Assembly (NCBI GenBank): GCA_016296675.1
Contig: JAEDIV010000114.1
Location: 1-8,678 of the forward strand
From: Clostridia bacterium
Lineage (GTDB): Bacteria > Bacillota > Clostridia > Christensenellales > Aristaeellaceae
Direction: 5' to 3'
Length of the DNA stretch: 8,678 nt
In this document: in pieces, positions 1-6,172 of the stretch
Position numbering within the stretch: position 1 is the stretch's first letter
Layout: every line of letters starts with the position of its first letter
Position numbers and translations under genes: made by a program
Notes under the pieces: generated by a model
Told to the model about the DNA's origin: nothing
The model's input: only the letters and a program-made list of their open reading frames with translations
Database searches by the model: none

Positions 1-283
1 CGCCGTAGATGGCCATACCGCCTGCGCGGATGTTGAAGATGGAAACAAGATTGCCTCTGTATTCGTCAAAATTGAAAAGGACATAATAAAGCCTTGCCAT
101 GACGATGGCTGCGGGCAGCGCCCAAAGCGCAATGGAGAGCACGGTTTCCTTTTCAAACCCCATTTTCTCTTCGCGCTTTTCTGAAAGAAGAATAGCCAGA
201 TACACGCCGAATACAATGATGATGCCGTAAAAATGAATGGGAAAACCGAAAAGCGTGATCGTCTGACGGGAGATGGAAAACAT
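1..283 (-). CDS. lgt: Prolipoprotein diacylglyceryl transferase (Lgt), N-terminal part, cut by window edge
   Basis: Lgt is the membrane enzyme that moves a diacylglyceryl group from phosphatidylglycerol onto the lipobox cysteine of pre-lipoproteins, the first step of lipoprotein maturation. Reading the minus strand from 283 gives 94 open codons to the window edge. Visible family signs are the N-terminal FPIHFYG segment (residues 14-20, the conserved tyrosine region), a first membrane helix at about 17-33, a second at about 48-70 containing ARLYYVLF (63-70), and the start of the GGMAIYG motif (88-94) where the sequence stops. The ATG is preceded by AAAGGA with 9 bases spacing and by a strong promoter. 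The catalytic C-terminal two thirds lie outside the window, so activity cannot be judged. Family assignment is firm; lspA, the next enzyme of the pathway, lies at 4251-4739. Confidence 0.93.
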   Translation of the reverse strand, partial: MFSISRQTITLFGFPIHFYGIIIVFGVYLAILLSEKREEKMGFEKETVLSIALWALPAAIVMARLYYVLFNFDEYRGNLVSIFNIRAGGMAIYG

Positions 284-316
284 AGAATGAAGTCCTTTCG
301 TGGATTTTATGGTTAA

Positions 317-346
317 ATTATAGGGGCAAAGGGTTTAATTTGTCAA
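317..346 (-). promoter_or_regulatory. Sigma-A type promoter of lgt
   Basis: On the minus strand a perfect -35 hexamer TTGACA (346-341) and a perfect -10 hexamer TATAAT (322-317) are separated by 18 bases. They lie 34 bases upstream of the lgt start codon, leaving a short leader with the AAAGGA ribosome binding site. Confidence 0.85.
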
Positions 347-364
347 TCCGCGCGGTATGAAAGG

Positions 365-393
365 TTGCAAAGAAAGTATTTTTCGTATATAAT
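365..393 (+). promoter_or_regulatory. Sigma-A type promoter of the HlyD-like/yggS/sepF/yggT operon
   Basis: TTGCAA (365-370) and TATAAT (388-393) are spaced by exactly 17 bases. Transcription would start near 400, giving a leader of about 50 bases before the preferred start at 452. Its -35 box sits only 18 bases from the -35 box of the divergent lgt promoter, so the two could affect each other through supercoiling or a shared regulator; no operator repeat is obvious. Confidence 0.8.
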
Positions 394-451
394 CTATGGA
401 TGCTGAGGTATTATGCCCAGATATATATGGATTATGTTATGGAGGATGATT

Positions 452-1630
452 ATGGGCAAGCTGCGTGTAACGGGAAGATTCTATGTTTTTCTGACGCTTG
501 TCATGGCGATCATTCTGTTTTTGTTTCGTGACAGTCTCTTTGGTTCCGGAGAAATCGCGGTTGTGTATGAAGCCACGGCCAGTGATATCAGAAGTGTGGA
601 TGCGGTGATTGTGAGGGATGAAGAGATCATTTCATCCAAGCAGGTTTCCCGTCTGGAATACATTGCCCAGGAAGGCACGCTGGTTGCTTCGGGAGATCCG
701 GTTATGTATGTGTATTCGCTGGAGTATTCCGAAAAGCTGATCCGCGAGCTCAACAATGTTCGCAAAAACATTCAGACGTACCACAATATTCTTCTTGGAA
801 ATGAGATTGATTCGACGCTGGAAGTGTACGACCTTACTGTCAAGCAGAAGGCGCTGGATCTAAAAAACCTGATCCGCAGAAATACCAGCGGCAACTTTTT
901 GAGTCTGGTCAGCCAGCTCGAGGACGCCATGGATGAAAGAAGAGCCTACATGAGCGCAACGATGCGATCGGATACCAAGCTCATCAAATACTATGATGAG
1001 GAAAAGCAGAAGGTTTCCGCGATCGACGCTTGGAGAAATACCATGCTTGCCCGCGAGGGAGGCGTTGTGAGCTTTTACATCGATGGATATGAAAACGATC
1101 TGACGCTTGAAAAGATGTCTGAATTTACCATTGAGAAAATGCGCAAGGTTCTGATGGGCGAAAAGCTGTCTGAAACCGGCCTTCGCGATGAAGTGAATGT
1201 TGCAAGAATTGTCAATCAGAACAACTGGTCGCTCATCGTTTTGGCAGACGACGGCAAGTGGAATCCCGTCAACGGCCAGACTTATTCGTTCCAGATGGTG
1301 GGATTTGAAGATCTTCTTTACACCGGAACGGTAAAGAGCGTACAGAAAATGGGCGATTCGGTCATGGCGCAGCTGGACATCACCGATCCCATCGGTCCGC
1401 TTATGTATCAAAGAAGCGGAAAAGCCGCCATCGGCGCCAACCTGAGCGGCCTTCGCGTACCCACCAAGGCGATCATCAAACAGAACGGTCAGACGGGCGT
1501 GCTTTTGTATGACGTGCCGGGCGGAACGTTTATTCCGGTCGAGGTACTTTCGGAAGACAAGAACGAAGCACTGATTATGCCGCTGGTTGAAGGCGTAATT
1601 TCCGGCGGATCGCGCGTACTGATCAAGTAG
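452..1630 (+). CDS. HlyD-like membrane-fusion/adaptor protein, first gene of the division cluster
   Basis: This 392-residue protein has a short basic N-terminus, one membrane helix (about 10-26), and then a long extracytoplasmic region. Residues about 53-89 look like half of a barrel-sandwich (lipoyl-like) domain, 90-230 are rich in charged helices suggesting a coiled-coil hairpin, and 270-392 look like beta-barrel domains of the HlyD/RND adaptor type. Such adaptors normally join an inner-membrane pump to an outer channel, but no ABC or RND partner is encoded nearby. Instead it leads an operon with yggS, sepF and yggT, an arrangement I recall from Clostridia, where its job is unclear. The start at 452 is chosen because GGAGG (441-445) lies 6 bases upstream; the ATG at 413 would add 13 residues but has only a weak, too-close GAGG. 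The family call is by pattern; a role in envelope or division is inference from neighbours. Confidence 0.75.
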   Translation: MGKLRVTGRFYVFLTLVMAIILFLFRDSLFGSGEIAVVYEATASDIRSVDAVIVRDEEIISSKQVSRLEYIAQEGTLVASGDPVMYVYSLEYSEKLIRELNNVRKNIQTYHNILLGNEIDSTLEVYDLTVKQKALDLKNLIRRNTSGNFLSLVSQLEDAMDERRAYMSATMRSDTKLIKYYDEEKQKVSAIDAWRNTMLAREGGVVSFYIDGYENDLTLEKMSEFTIEKMRKVLMGEKLSETGLRDEVNVARIVNQNNWSLIVLADDGKWNPVNGQTYSFQMVGFEDLLYTGTVKSVQKMGDSVMAQLDITDPIGPLMYQRSGKAAIGANLSGLRVPTKAIIKQNGQTGVLLYDVPGGTFIPVEVLSEDKNEALIMPLVEGVISGGSRVLIK

Positions 1631-1642
1631 GAGGCGCGCGAA

Positions 1643-2344
1643 ATGACAGAAAAGGAACTGATACTCAGCCGCTATGCATCCGTGTATGACCGTGTGCAGT
1701 CTGCATCCGGCGCATGGGGCGGATGCGATGTCATGCCGGTAACCAAGACGATCGATTCTGAACGCATTTCATATCTTCGCGACGCGGGGGTAAAGGCCAT
1801 CGGCGAAAACCGGGTCCAGGAAGCGATGGAAAAACTGGAAGCGCTCGGCGATCACTTTGATTTCCACATCATCGGCCGCATGCAGACCAATAAAGCCAAA
1901 TATGTGGCGAAGTTTGCATCCTGCGTTCAGTCGCTTGACAGGCTTGAACTGGCACAGGCGCTTCAAAAAGCGCTTGTTAAGGAAAACAGGCAGATCGAAG
2001 CCTATGTTGAAATCAATATCGGAAACGATCCGAATAAGGCGGGCATTTTGAAAGAAGATGCGTTTCTGTTTGTAAAGGATCTTCAGGTATACGAAAACCT
2101 TTTGATCACAGGCCTTATGACGGTTGCGCCGATTGTGGAAGATCCCGAAGATGCAAGGGGATACTTCAGACAGATGCGCGCGCTGTTTGATGAAATCAAG
2201 CATGCGCCGGGCGGCGAGAAAATCAGGCATCTTTCCATGGGCATGTCCAAGGATTGTCTGGTTGCCGCGCAGGAGGGCGCGACGTTGGTTCGCGTAGGAT
2301 CGGCGATTTTCGGACCGAGAAGCTATCCAACGAAAGAGGAATAA
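1643..2344 (+). CDS. yggS: YggS/YlmE family PLP-binding homeostasis protein
   Basis: This 233-residue protein belongs to the family that binds pyridoxal 5'-phosphate in a single alanine-racemase-like TIM barrel, without a known catalytic reaction; it buffers PLP and affects amino-acid balance. The PLP lysine is K35 in PVTKT (32-36). Other family marks are GENRVQEA, the HIIGRMQTNKAK segment, SMGMSKD near the phosphate site, and VRVGSAIFG near the C-terminus. Length is normal for the family. The start is supported by AGGAGG (1629-1634), which overlaps the stop codon of the upstream gene and lies 8 bases from the ATG; the gap is 12 bases, so the two genes are co-transcribed. In Bacillus the same gene (ylmE) precedes sepF, as here. 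The usual leucine in the IGxLQxNK motif is methionine, a mild change. Confidence 0.93.
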   Translation: MTEKELILSRYASVYDRVQSASGAWGGCDVMPVTKTIDSERISYLRDAGVKAIGENRVQEAMEKLEALGDHFDFHIIGRMQTNKAKYVAKFASCVQSLDRLELAQALQKALVKENRQIEAYVEINIGNDPNKAGILKEDAFLFVKDLQVYENLLITGLMTVAPIVEDPEDARGYFRQMRALFDEIKHAPGGEKIRHLSMGMSKDCLVAAQEGATLVRVGSAIFGPRSYPTKEE

Positions 2345-2381
2345 AATTTCCGTAAGCTGAATTATTGGGGGAAGATTCAAA

Positions 2382-2960
2382 ATGGCTCAGGATACGACGT
2401 TTAAGCGTAATCTGAAAAGAATTCTGGAATTGATCGGATTTCAGGAGGCAGAGGACGAAGAGCAGCAGATGGCCTCCCGGCCTAACCGCGTATACAATGC
2501 CTCCTATGAACAGGAAAGGTTCACGCCCGCCGGCAGAAATTCCGGCGCCGGGAACGCGGCTGCGCGCGAAAGACGTCAGCCGAATCCGGCAGGCGACAGA
2601 AACCGCAATTCCGCAAGAAACACCTTCGGAGCGCAGAACGCCAGAAAACGCCCGGCGAACAGCATGCCCGCAAGGCGTGATCCGCAAAACGATATGCCCG
2701 TCGGCTCCGGCACGATGGTTTACTATATGCATTCCCTGTCTGAATGCAGCAATGTGATTCGAGATCTGATCCGCGGCTACAGCATTCTTCTGAATCTTGA
2801 GGAAGCCGATACCGCGCAGATGCAGCGCATCGTAGATACGCTCGCAGGCGCGACCTTCGCGCTGGGCGCTGTCATTCGCAAGGTATCCGAAAGAACGTAT
2901 ATCATTGCGCCCAAGAACGTAAATGTAATGACCAGCGACAGATTCGAACGCAGATATTAA
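2382..2960 (+). CDS. sepF: SepF, FtsZ-ring membrane anchor and assembly protein
   Basis: SepF polymerises into rings, binds the C-terminal tail of FtsZ and attaches the Z-ring to the membrane. The 192-residue product has three parts. Residues about 5-20 (FKRNLKRILELIGF) form a likely amphipathic membrane-binding helix. Residues 21-106 are a linker, first acidic (EAEDEE) and then rich in Arg, Asn, Ala and Pro with a net positive charge. Residues 107-188 form the SepF core with VIRDLI, the SILLNLE strand, the QRIVDTLAGATFALG helix and the YIIAPKNV strand. The linker makes it longer than the Bacillus protein (about 150 residues). The ATG at 2382 has a GGGGGAAG purine run (2367-2374) 8 bases upstream and follows yggS by 37 bases. 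Context with yggS and yggT supports the call strongly. Confidence 0.94.
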   Translation: MAQDTTFKRNLKRILELIGFQEAEDEEQQMASRPNRVYNASYEQERFTPAGRNSGAGNAAARERRQPNPAGDRNRNSARNTFGAQNARKRPANSMPARRDPQNDMPVGSGTMVYYMHSLSECSNVIRDLIRGYSILLNLEEADTAQMQRIVDTLAGATFALGAVIRKVSERTYIIAPKNVNVMTSDRFERRY

Positions 2961-2973
2961 GAAAGGCAAGATC

Positions 2974-3240
2974 ATGTTATCTGTAATCGGAAAAGGTATT
3001 TTCTATTTTCTATCGGTAATTGAAATGGCAATCCTCATTCGAGCAATTCTGAGTTGGTTTGTCGATCCGTACAGCCGGATCATGCAGATTCTTATCCAGG
3101 TGACGGAACCGTTCGTTGCGCCCATTCGTGCGTTGCTTTCCAGGTTTATGGGCGATATGCCGATGGTTGATTTTTCGCCGATGCTTGCAATGCTTTTGAT
3201 CAGTATGCTCAAGCAGATCTTTTTGATTGTATTTGGCTGA
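2974..3240 (+). CDS. yggT: YggT/YlmG family small membrane protein
   Basis: An 88-residue integral membrane protein with two hydrophobic segments, about 2-27 and 66-87, joined by a loop holding the family pattern ILSWFVDP (25-32) and the TEPFVAPIRALL stretch (44-55). The family (YlmG in Firmicutes, YggT in Proteobacteria) sits beside sepF in many genomes and is linked to envelope integrity or division, but its biochemical function is not established. The start has AAAGG 7 bases upstream (2962-2966) and the gap to sepF is 13 bases, so it belongs to the same operon. No ylmH (S4 RNA-binding) gene follows, unlike in Bacillus and many Clostridia. Confidence 0.92.
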   Translation: MLSVIGKGIFYFLSVIEMAILIRAILSWFVDPYSRIMQILIQVTEPFVAPIRALLSRFMGDMPMVDFSPMLAMLLISMLKQIFLIVFG

Positions 3241-3352
3241 AATATTTGCCAGGGGATCCGGAGCAGGAAGGAATTTTCGTTTCGGCGTAGAATTTAATTT
3301 CTAACTGTGCAAAAAATTATTGATATTACTACCAATGAAAGGATGAATGAAT
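3241..3352 (+). other. Intergenic gap between yggT and divIVA
   Basis: This 112-base gap is the place where ylmH is often found. It contains no plausible reading frame and no hairpin followed by a T run. The second half is AT-rich. A weak extended -10 candidate, TGATATTAC (3321-3329), has no good -35 partner, so a divIVA promoter is possible but not shown. The AAAGGA at 3338-3343 is the divIVA ribosome binding site. Confidence 0.5.
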
Positions 3353-3868
3353 ATGGCAATTACGGTTAAGGACATTCGCGAACAGGATTTTGACATGATC
3401 AATGGCGGTTACAATGTAGATCAGGTTGATGACTTTCTGGATGCCGTAGCCAATCAGATGGAAGCGGTTGAACTTGAAAACAGCAAGCTGAAGGCGCAGC
3501 TTGAAGAAGCCGCCGCCGCGAAGGCCGAGCTTGAAAACGCGCCCGCTGTGGTAGAGGAAAATACCCTGCCCGCGTTCAATGAGCCCAGCTATTTCAAAAA
3601 TCTCGAAACCACCCTTCGCGAGACGCTGATCAGCGCCCAGCGCATCGCTGATGAGACCATCGACGACGCCCGCAAAAAGGCCAGAAAGATCGTAGCTGAG
3701 GCTGAAGAGCAGGCTCAGACCATCCAAGAGCAGTCCCAGCAGAAGATGACTGAAGCCAAGGCCGATTACGAAGCGCTCAAGAATGCGTTTGAAGATTACC
3801 GCAAGAACTTCAGCGAGCTCGTTGAAAACCACACCAAGCTTCTCAAGGACAGCCCGCTGTTCGACTGA
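3353..3868 (+). CDS. divIVA: DivIVA domain protein (polar/septal scaffold)
   Basis: DivIVA proteins are coiled-coil scaffolds that bind negatively curved membrane at septa and poles and recruit division or growth factors. The 171-residue product has the N-terminal family domain (about 1-35) with GGYNVDQVDDFLD (18-30), a first coiled coil at about 30-62, an acidic/proline break near 63-80, and a long second coiled coil at about 82-165 very rich in Ala, Glu, Lys and Gln. The start at 3353 is preferred because AAAGGA (3338-3343) is 9 bases upstream; the in-frame ATG at 3347 would add only two residues and is too close to it. The residues matching Bacillus F17-R18, which contact the membrane, read N17-G18. 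It follows yggT after 112 bases and ends at a strong terminator. Confidence 0.93.
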   Translation: MAITVKDIREQDFDMINGGYNVDQVDDFLDAVANQMEAVELENSKLKAQLEEAAAAKAELENAPAVVEENTLPAFNEPSYFKNLETTLRETLISAQRIADETIDDARKKARKIVAEAEEQAQTIQEQSQQKMTEAKADYEALKNAFEDYRKNFSELVENHTKLLKDSPLFD

Positions 3869-3894
3869 TAAGATAGCGCTTTCACACATGGAAG

Positions 3895-3944
3895 CGGGGC
3901 CGCAGACCGGAGATTGCCGGGAATCTGGCCCCGTTTTCTTTTTT
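3895..3944 (+). terminator. Rho-independent terminator after divIVA
   Basis: A perfect 7-bp GC stem, CGGGGCC (3895-3901) with GGCCCCG (3927-3933), is extended inward by AGA/TCT after a small offset and is followed by TTTTCTTTTTT (3934-3944). It lies 26 bases after the divIVA stop and separates the division operon from the DUF5665-lspA-rluD unit. Confidence 0.88.
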
Positions 3945-3952
3945 CACGCATG

Positions 3953-3988
3953 ATTCCTCCCGATAATAGGAATGCTACGGGCGGGAGG
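3953..3988 (+). promoter_or_regulatory. Leader with two competing hairpins that can hide the DUF5665 ribosome binding site
   Basis: CCTCCCG (3956-3962) is an exact complement of CGGGAGG (3982-3988), which contains the Shine-Dalgarno sequence of the next gene; the loop would be 19 bases. A second hairpin, ATTCCT (3953-3958) with AGGAAT (3968-3973), uses some of the same bases and cannot form together with the first. A weak -10 like GATAAT lies at 3962-3967. Regulation by this leader is inference from base pairing only. Confidence 0.4.
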
Positions 3989-3997
3989 TGCGTATTC

Positions 3998-4276
3998 ATG
4001 GCGGGAGAGACGCTGTTTGACAAGATCGAAAGGCTGGCCTTGACGCTTGAAAGAATGCAGATGGACAAATATCTTCAATTTGTTTCTGATAAAAAGAGAA
4101 TGCTCTTTATGGCGTTTCTGGGCGGAACGGCCCGCGGCGTCGGGTTCATGTTTGGCTTTTCGACGGTCGGCGCAATTGCCGTATATATTCTGAGACAGGT
4201 GGTCCTTAAAAATATTCCCGGTATAGGAGATTTTCTTTCGGAGGTACTTGATGAGGTGTCGACCGGCGCGCGATAG
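3998..4276 (+). CDS. DUF5665 family small membrane protein
   Basis: A 92-residue protein of unknown function. Residues 1-36 form a charged, probably helical cytoplasmic part (IERLALTLERMQMDKYLQF), followed by FMAFLGGTARGVGFMFGFS (37-55), the conserved glycine-rich entry to a membrane segment running to about 68, and a C-terminal NIPGIGDFL motif (72-80). This layout matches what I recall of DUF5665. The start is set by GGGAGG (3983-3988), 9 bases before the ATG; the longer frame from 3914 lies inside the divIVA terminator and has no ribosome binding site. Its last 26 bases overlap lspA, and the lspA ribosome binding site lies inside this gene, so translation is likely coupled. Confidence 0.82.
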   Translation: MAGETLFDKIERLALTLERMQMDKYLQFVSDKKRMLFMAFLGGTARGVGFMFGFSTVGAIAVYILRQVVLKNIPGIGDFLSEVLDEVSTGAR

Positions 4277-4739
4277 ACTGTTTGCGCTTCTTACTGTTAT
4301 TTTGATCCTCCTTGCCGATATCCTTACAAAAAGGTGGGCGCTTGACCATCTTTTAAGCGCAGACGGCGCGGTGGGCGGCATATCGGGTATTTTCCATTTC
4401 CGGTTTGCGTGGAATACCGGCGTGGCGTTTTCCTTTTTGAGTAAATGGCCTTCCTTGGTTGTGATTCTGACGCTCCTCGTTCTGACAGCGGTTGTGTTGT
4501 TTCTGTTTTGTCCGAAAAGGGAACGCCTGGCGGACAGGATCATGCTTGCTTTTATTTTTGCCGGCGGTCTCGGCAATCTCATCGACCGCGTAATTTATGG
4601 GGCGGTCGTCGATTTTATCGAATTCACGTTCATATCCTTTCCGGTTTTTAATGTCGCAGACATCTGCGTCGTGATGGGCACGCTTCTTTTCTGCGTGCGC
4701 ATGCTAATCTTGGATAGAAAGAAAGGCGGGATTCAGTGA
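4251..4739 (+). CDS. lspA: Lipoprotein signal peptidase (signal peptidase II)
   Basis: LspA is the membrane aspartyl protease that removes the signal peptide of diacylglyceryl-prolipoproteins after Lgt has acted. The 162-residue product has four membrane helices (about 9-27, 65-87, 95-113 and 130-154). Family motifs are all present: DILTK (23-27), NTGVAFS (55-61), GGLGNLIDR (105-113), VVDF (119-122) and FNVAD (133-137). The two catalytic aspartates are expected at D121 and D137. The ATG at 4251 has GGAGG (4240-4244) 6 bases upstream, inside the DUF5665 gene; a TTG at 4248 is too close to it. The stop overlaps the rluD start by four bases (GTGA), so DUF5665, lspA and rluD form one operon. Confidence 0.97.
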   Translation: MRCRPARDRLFALLTVILILLADILTKRWALDHLLSADGAVGGISGIFHFRFAWNTGVAFSFLSKWPSLVVILTLLVLTAVVLFLFCPKRERLADRIMLAFIFAGGLGNLIDRVIYGAVVDFIEFTFISFPVFNVADICVVMGTLLFCVRMLILDRKKGGIQ

Positions 4740-5641
4740 AGTATACGATCGCAAATGAAGACGCCGGCGTTCGGCTGGACGTTTTTTTGGCGCGCATTGC
4801 GGACGTCACCCGTTCCCGCGCCGGCGCGCTGATTAAAGAAGGAAGCGCCAGGGTCAACGGGAAAACGGAAACCAAGGCAGGCTATGCGCTTCGAAACGGC
4901 GATGAAATTGAGTTTGATATTCCCGAGCCTGCGCCCGCGCATGTTGAGGCGCAGGATATTCCGCTTCGGATTGTATATGAGGACAGTGATCTTGCGGTTG
5001 TCTATAAACCTTCCGGGATGGTCGTGCATCCGGCGGCAGGCAATCCGGACGGGACGCTGGTCAATGCGCTGCTTATGCATTTAAGCGGCTTGTCCGGCAT
5101 CGGCGGCGAGATCCGTCCCGGCATCGTTCACAGAATTGACAAGGATACATCCGGCCTTCTGCTCGTGGCGAAGAACGATAAAACGCATGTGGCTTTGGCA
5201 GAAAAAATCGCGGCGCACGATATTGAACGCGCCTATCGGGCCATTGTTATCGGACACATGAAAGCGGACGCAGGCGCGGTCGAAGGCGCGATCGGAAGGC
5301 ATCCCTCTGACCGAAAGAAGATGGCCATTGTCCCTGGCGGGCGCGAGGCGAAAACGTATTGGCGCGTGATAGAAGAACTCAAGGGAGCGACGTATATTGA
5401 ATGCGTGCTCACGACGGGGCGTACGCACCAAATCCGCGTTCATATGGCTTCCATCGGTCATCCCGTGCTCGGCGATCCTGTGTACGGCCCGAAAAAATCG
5501 CCGTATCCCGTCGAGGGCGGGCAGCTGCTTCACGCGTTCAGACTCGGATTTACCCATCCTGCGACGGGCGAAAAAATGCTGTTTGAAGAAGAAGCCGAAG
5601 AAAGATTTCTCGTTTGGAAAAAGAAGCTCACCCTTACATAA
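4736..5641 (+). CDS. rluD: RluA/RluD family 23S rRNA pseudouridine synthase
   Basis: This 301-residue protein converts uridines to pseudouridine in RNA, in RluD at helix 69 of 23S rRNA. An S4 RNA-binding domain covers about 11-60 (RLDVFLA, RSRAGALIKEGSARVNG). The catalytic domain covers about 75-295 and contains VVYKPSGMVVHP (88-99), the catalytic HRIDKDTSG (132-140) with the active aspartate at D135, and TTGRTHQIRVH near 227-237. Length matches the family. It starts at GTG, overlapping the lspA stop, with AAAGG (4722-4726) 9 bases upstream. The lspA-rluD pair is the standard Firmicutes order. Which uridines it modifies cannot be read from the sequence, so the RluD name is by context and overall form. 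Confidence 0.93.
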   Translation: MKYTIANEDAGVRLDVFLARIADVTRSRAGALIKEGSARVNGKTETKAGYALRNGDEIEFDIPEPAPAHVEAQDIPLRIVYEDSDLAVVYKPSGMVVHPAAGNPDGTLVNALLMHLSGLSGIGGEIRPGIVHRIDKDTSGLLLVAKNDKTHVALAEKIAAHDIERAYRAIVIGHMKADAGAVEGAIGRHPSDRKKMAIVPGGREAKTYWRVIEELKGATYIECVLTTGRTHQIRVHMASIGHPVLGDPVYGPKKSPYPVEGGQLLHAFRLGFTHPATGEKMLFEEEAEERFLVWKKKLTLT

Positions 5642-5653
5642 ATTACATCCCAT

Positions 5654-5721
5654 ATTGCCCTTCTTATCAGGATACACTACCTAACGGCGGTGGTTCCTTG
5701 AGTCGAGGAGGGCGATTTTTT
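5654..5721 (+). terminator. Long-loop hairpin with T run after rluD, overlapping the next ribosome binding site
   Basis: Twelve bases at 5654-5665 (ATTGCCCTTCTT) can pair fully, with a few G-U pairs, with 5705-5716 (GAGGAGGGCGAT); the loop is 39 bases and may hold a smaller stem CCTTG/CGAGG. A run of six T follows directly (5716-5721). It could terminate the rluD operon, and since the right arm contains the AGGAGG of the PRC-barrel gene it could also block its translation. No known riboswitch or T-box consensus is recognised. Function is inference. Confidence 0.5.
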
Positions 5722-5722
5722 A

Positions 5723-6172
5723 TTGAAGAGTATTCGCACGCTTGTATCCATGACAGCAGTGAGCGCAGAGACGGGAGAGAGGATCGGTCGCGTAAAGGGT
5801 GTAAATGTTGACAGATTGCTTTTGCGCGTTACCGGCCTTTGGATTTCCGGACGGCTCGGCAAAGCATCGTTTTATCCGGGAGAGAGCATATTGCTCCTGG
5901 GTGAAAGAGCCGTGATGATCTTGGGAGACAGATGCAAAAAAGAGTCGGGACACAAGTTTGCGATCCGCCCGGCGTTCAATTGTGCCGGAGAGATGATCGG
6001 CGCGGTCACGAACGCATATTGCGATGAGGAAACGCTTTTGATTGAATGCCTCGAGGTGGGTTTGGATGTGTTTTCAGATATCGCCCGCGGCAGAAGGCTC
6101 CACCGCCTTTATACCGTAAACGAAAAAACCGGGGATACGGTAATATATGAAGAAAAGGAGGGGAGAAGATGA
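5723..6172 (+). CDS. PRC-barrel domain protein
   Basis: A 149-residue soluble protein with two PRC-barrel-like beta domains. The first (about 5-70) has the typical VSAETGERIGRVKGV pattern (13-27) followed by a barrel of short strands; the second (about 78-135) has the matching GEMIGAVTNA turn. PRC-barrels occur in RNA-processing and photosynthetic proteins and, in sporulating Firmicutes, as small proteins of unknown role. The start is TTG at 5723: it is needed to keep the first strand of the domain, and AGGAGG lies at 5706-5711, an 11-base spacing that is longer than usual and filled by a T run. The ATG at 5750 would cut into the domain. The stop overlaps the start of the next small gene by ATGA. 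Confidence 0.8.
   Translation: MKSIRTLVSMTAVSAETGERIGRVKGVNVDRLLLRVTGLWISGRLGKASFYPGESILLLGERAVMILGDRCKKESGHKFAIRPAFNCAGEMIGAVTNAYCDEETLLIECLEVGLDVFSDIARGRRLHRLYTVNEKTGDTVIYEEKEGRR

Noticed and set aside
860..1411. A 183-codon minus-strand frame opposite the HlyD-like gene
   Set aside because: No start context and no domain; explained by the codon use of the real gene on the plus strand.
2223..2975. A 250-codon minus-strand frame opposite sepF
   Set aside because: It is a shadow of sepF: the plus-strand protein is a clear family member, and the minus-strand product shows low-complexity Arg/Gly/Ser content and no ribosome binding site or recognisable domain.
3914..3997. Upstream extension of the DUF5665 gene
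   Set aside because: It would begin inside the divIVA terminator with no ribosome binding site, whereas the ATG at 3998 has GGGAGG at proper spacing and starts the conserved family part.
5642..5722. Possible T-box or known riboswitch in the rluD/PRC-barrel gap
   Set aside because: The GGCGGTGGTTCC stretch superficially recalls a T-box antiterminator, but the TGGNACC core, specifier loop and sufficient length are missing.
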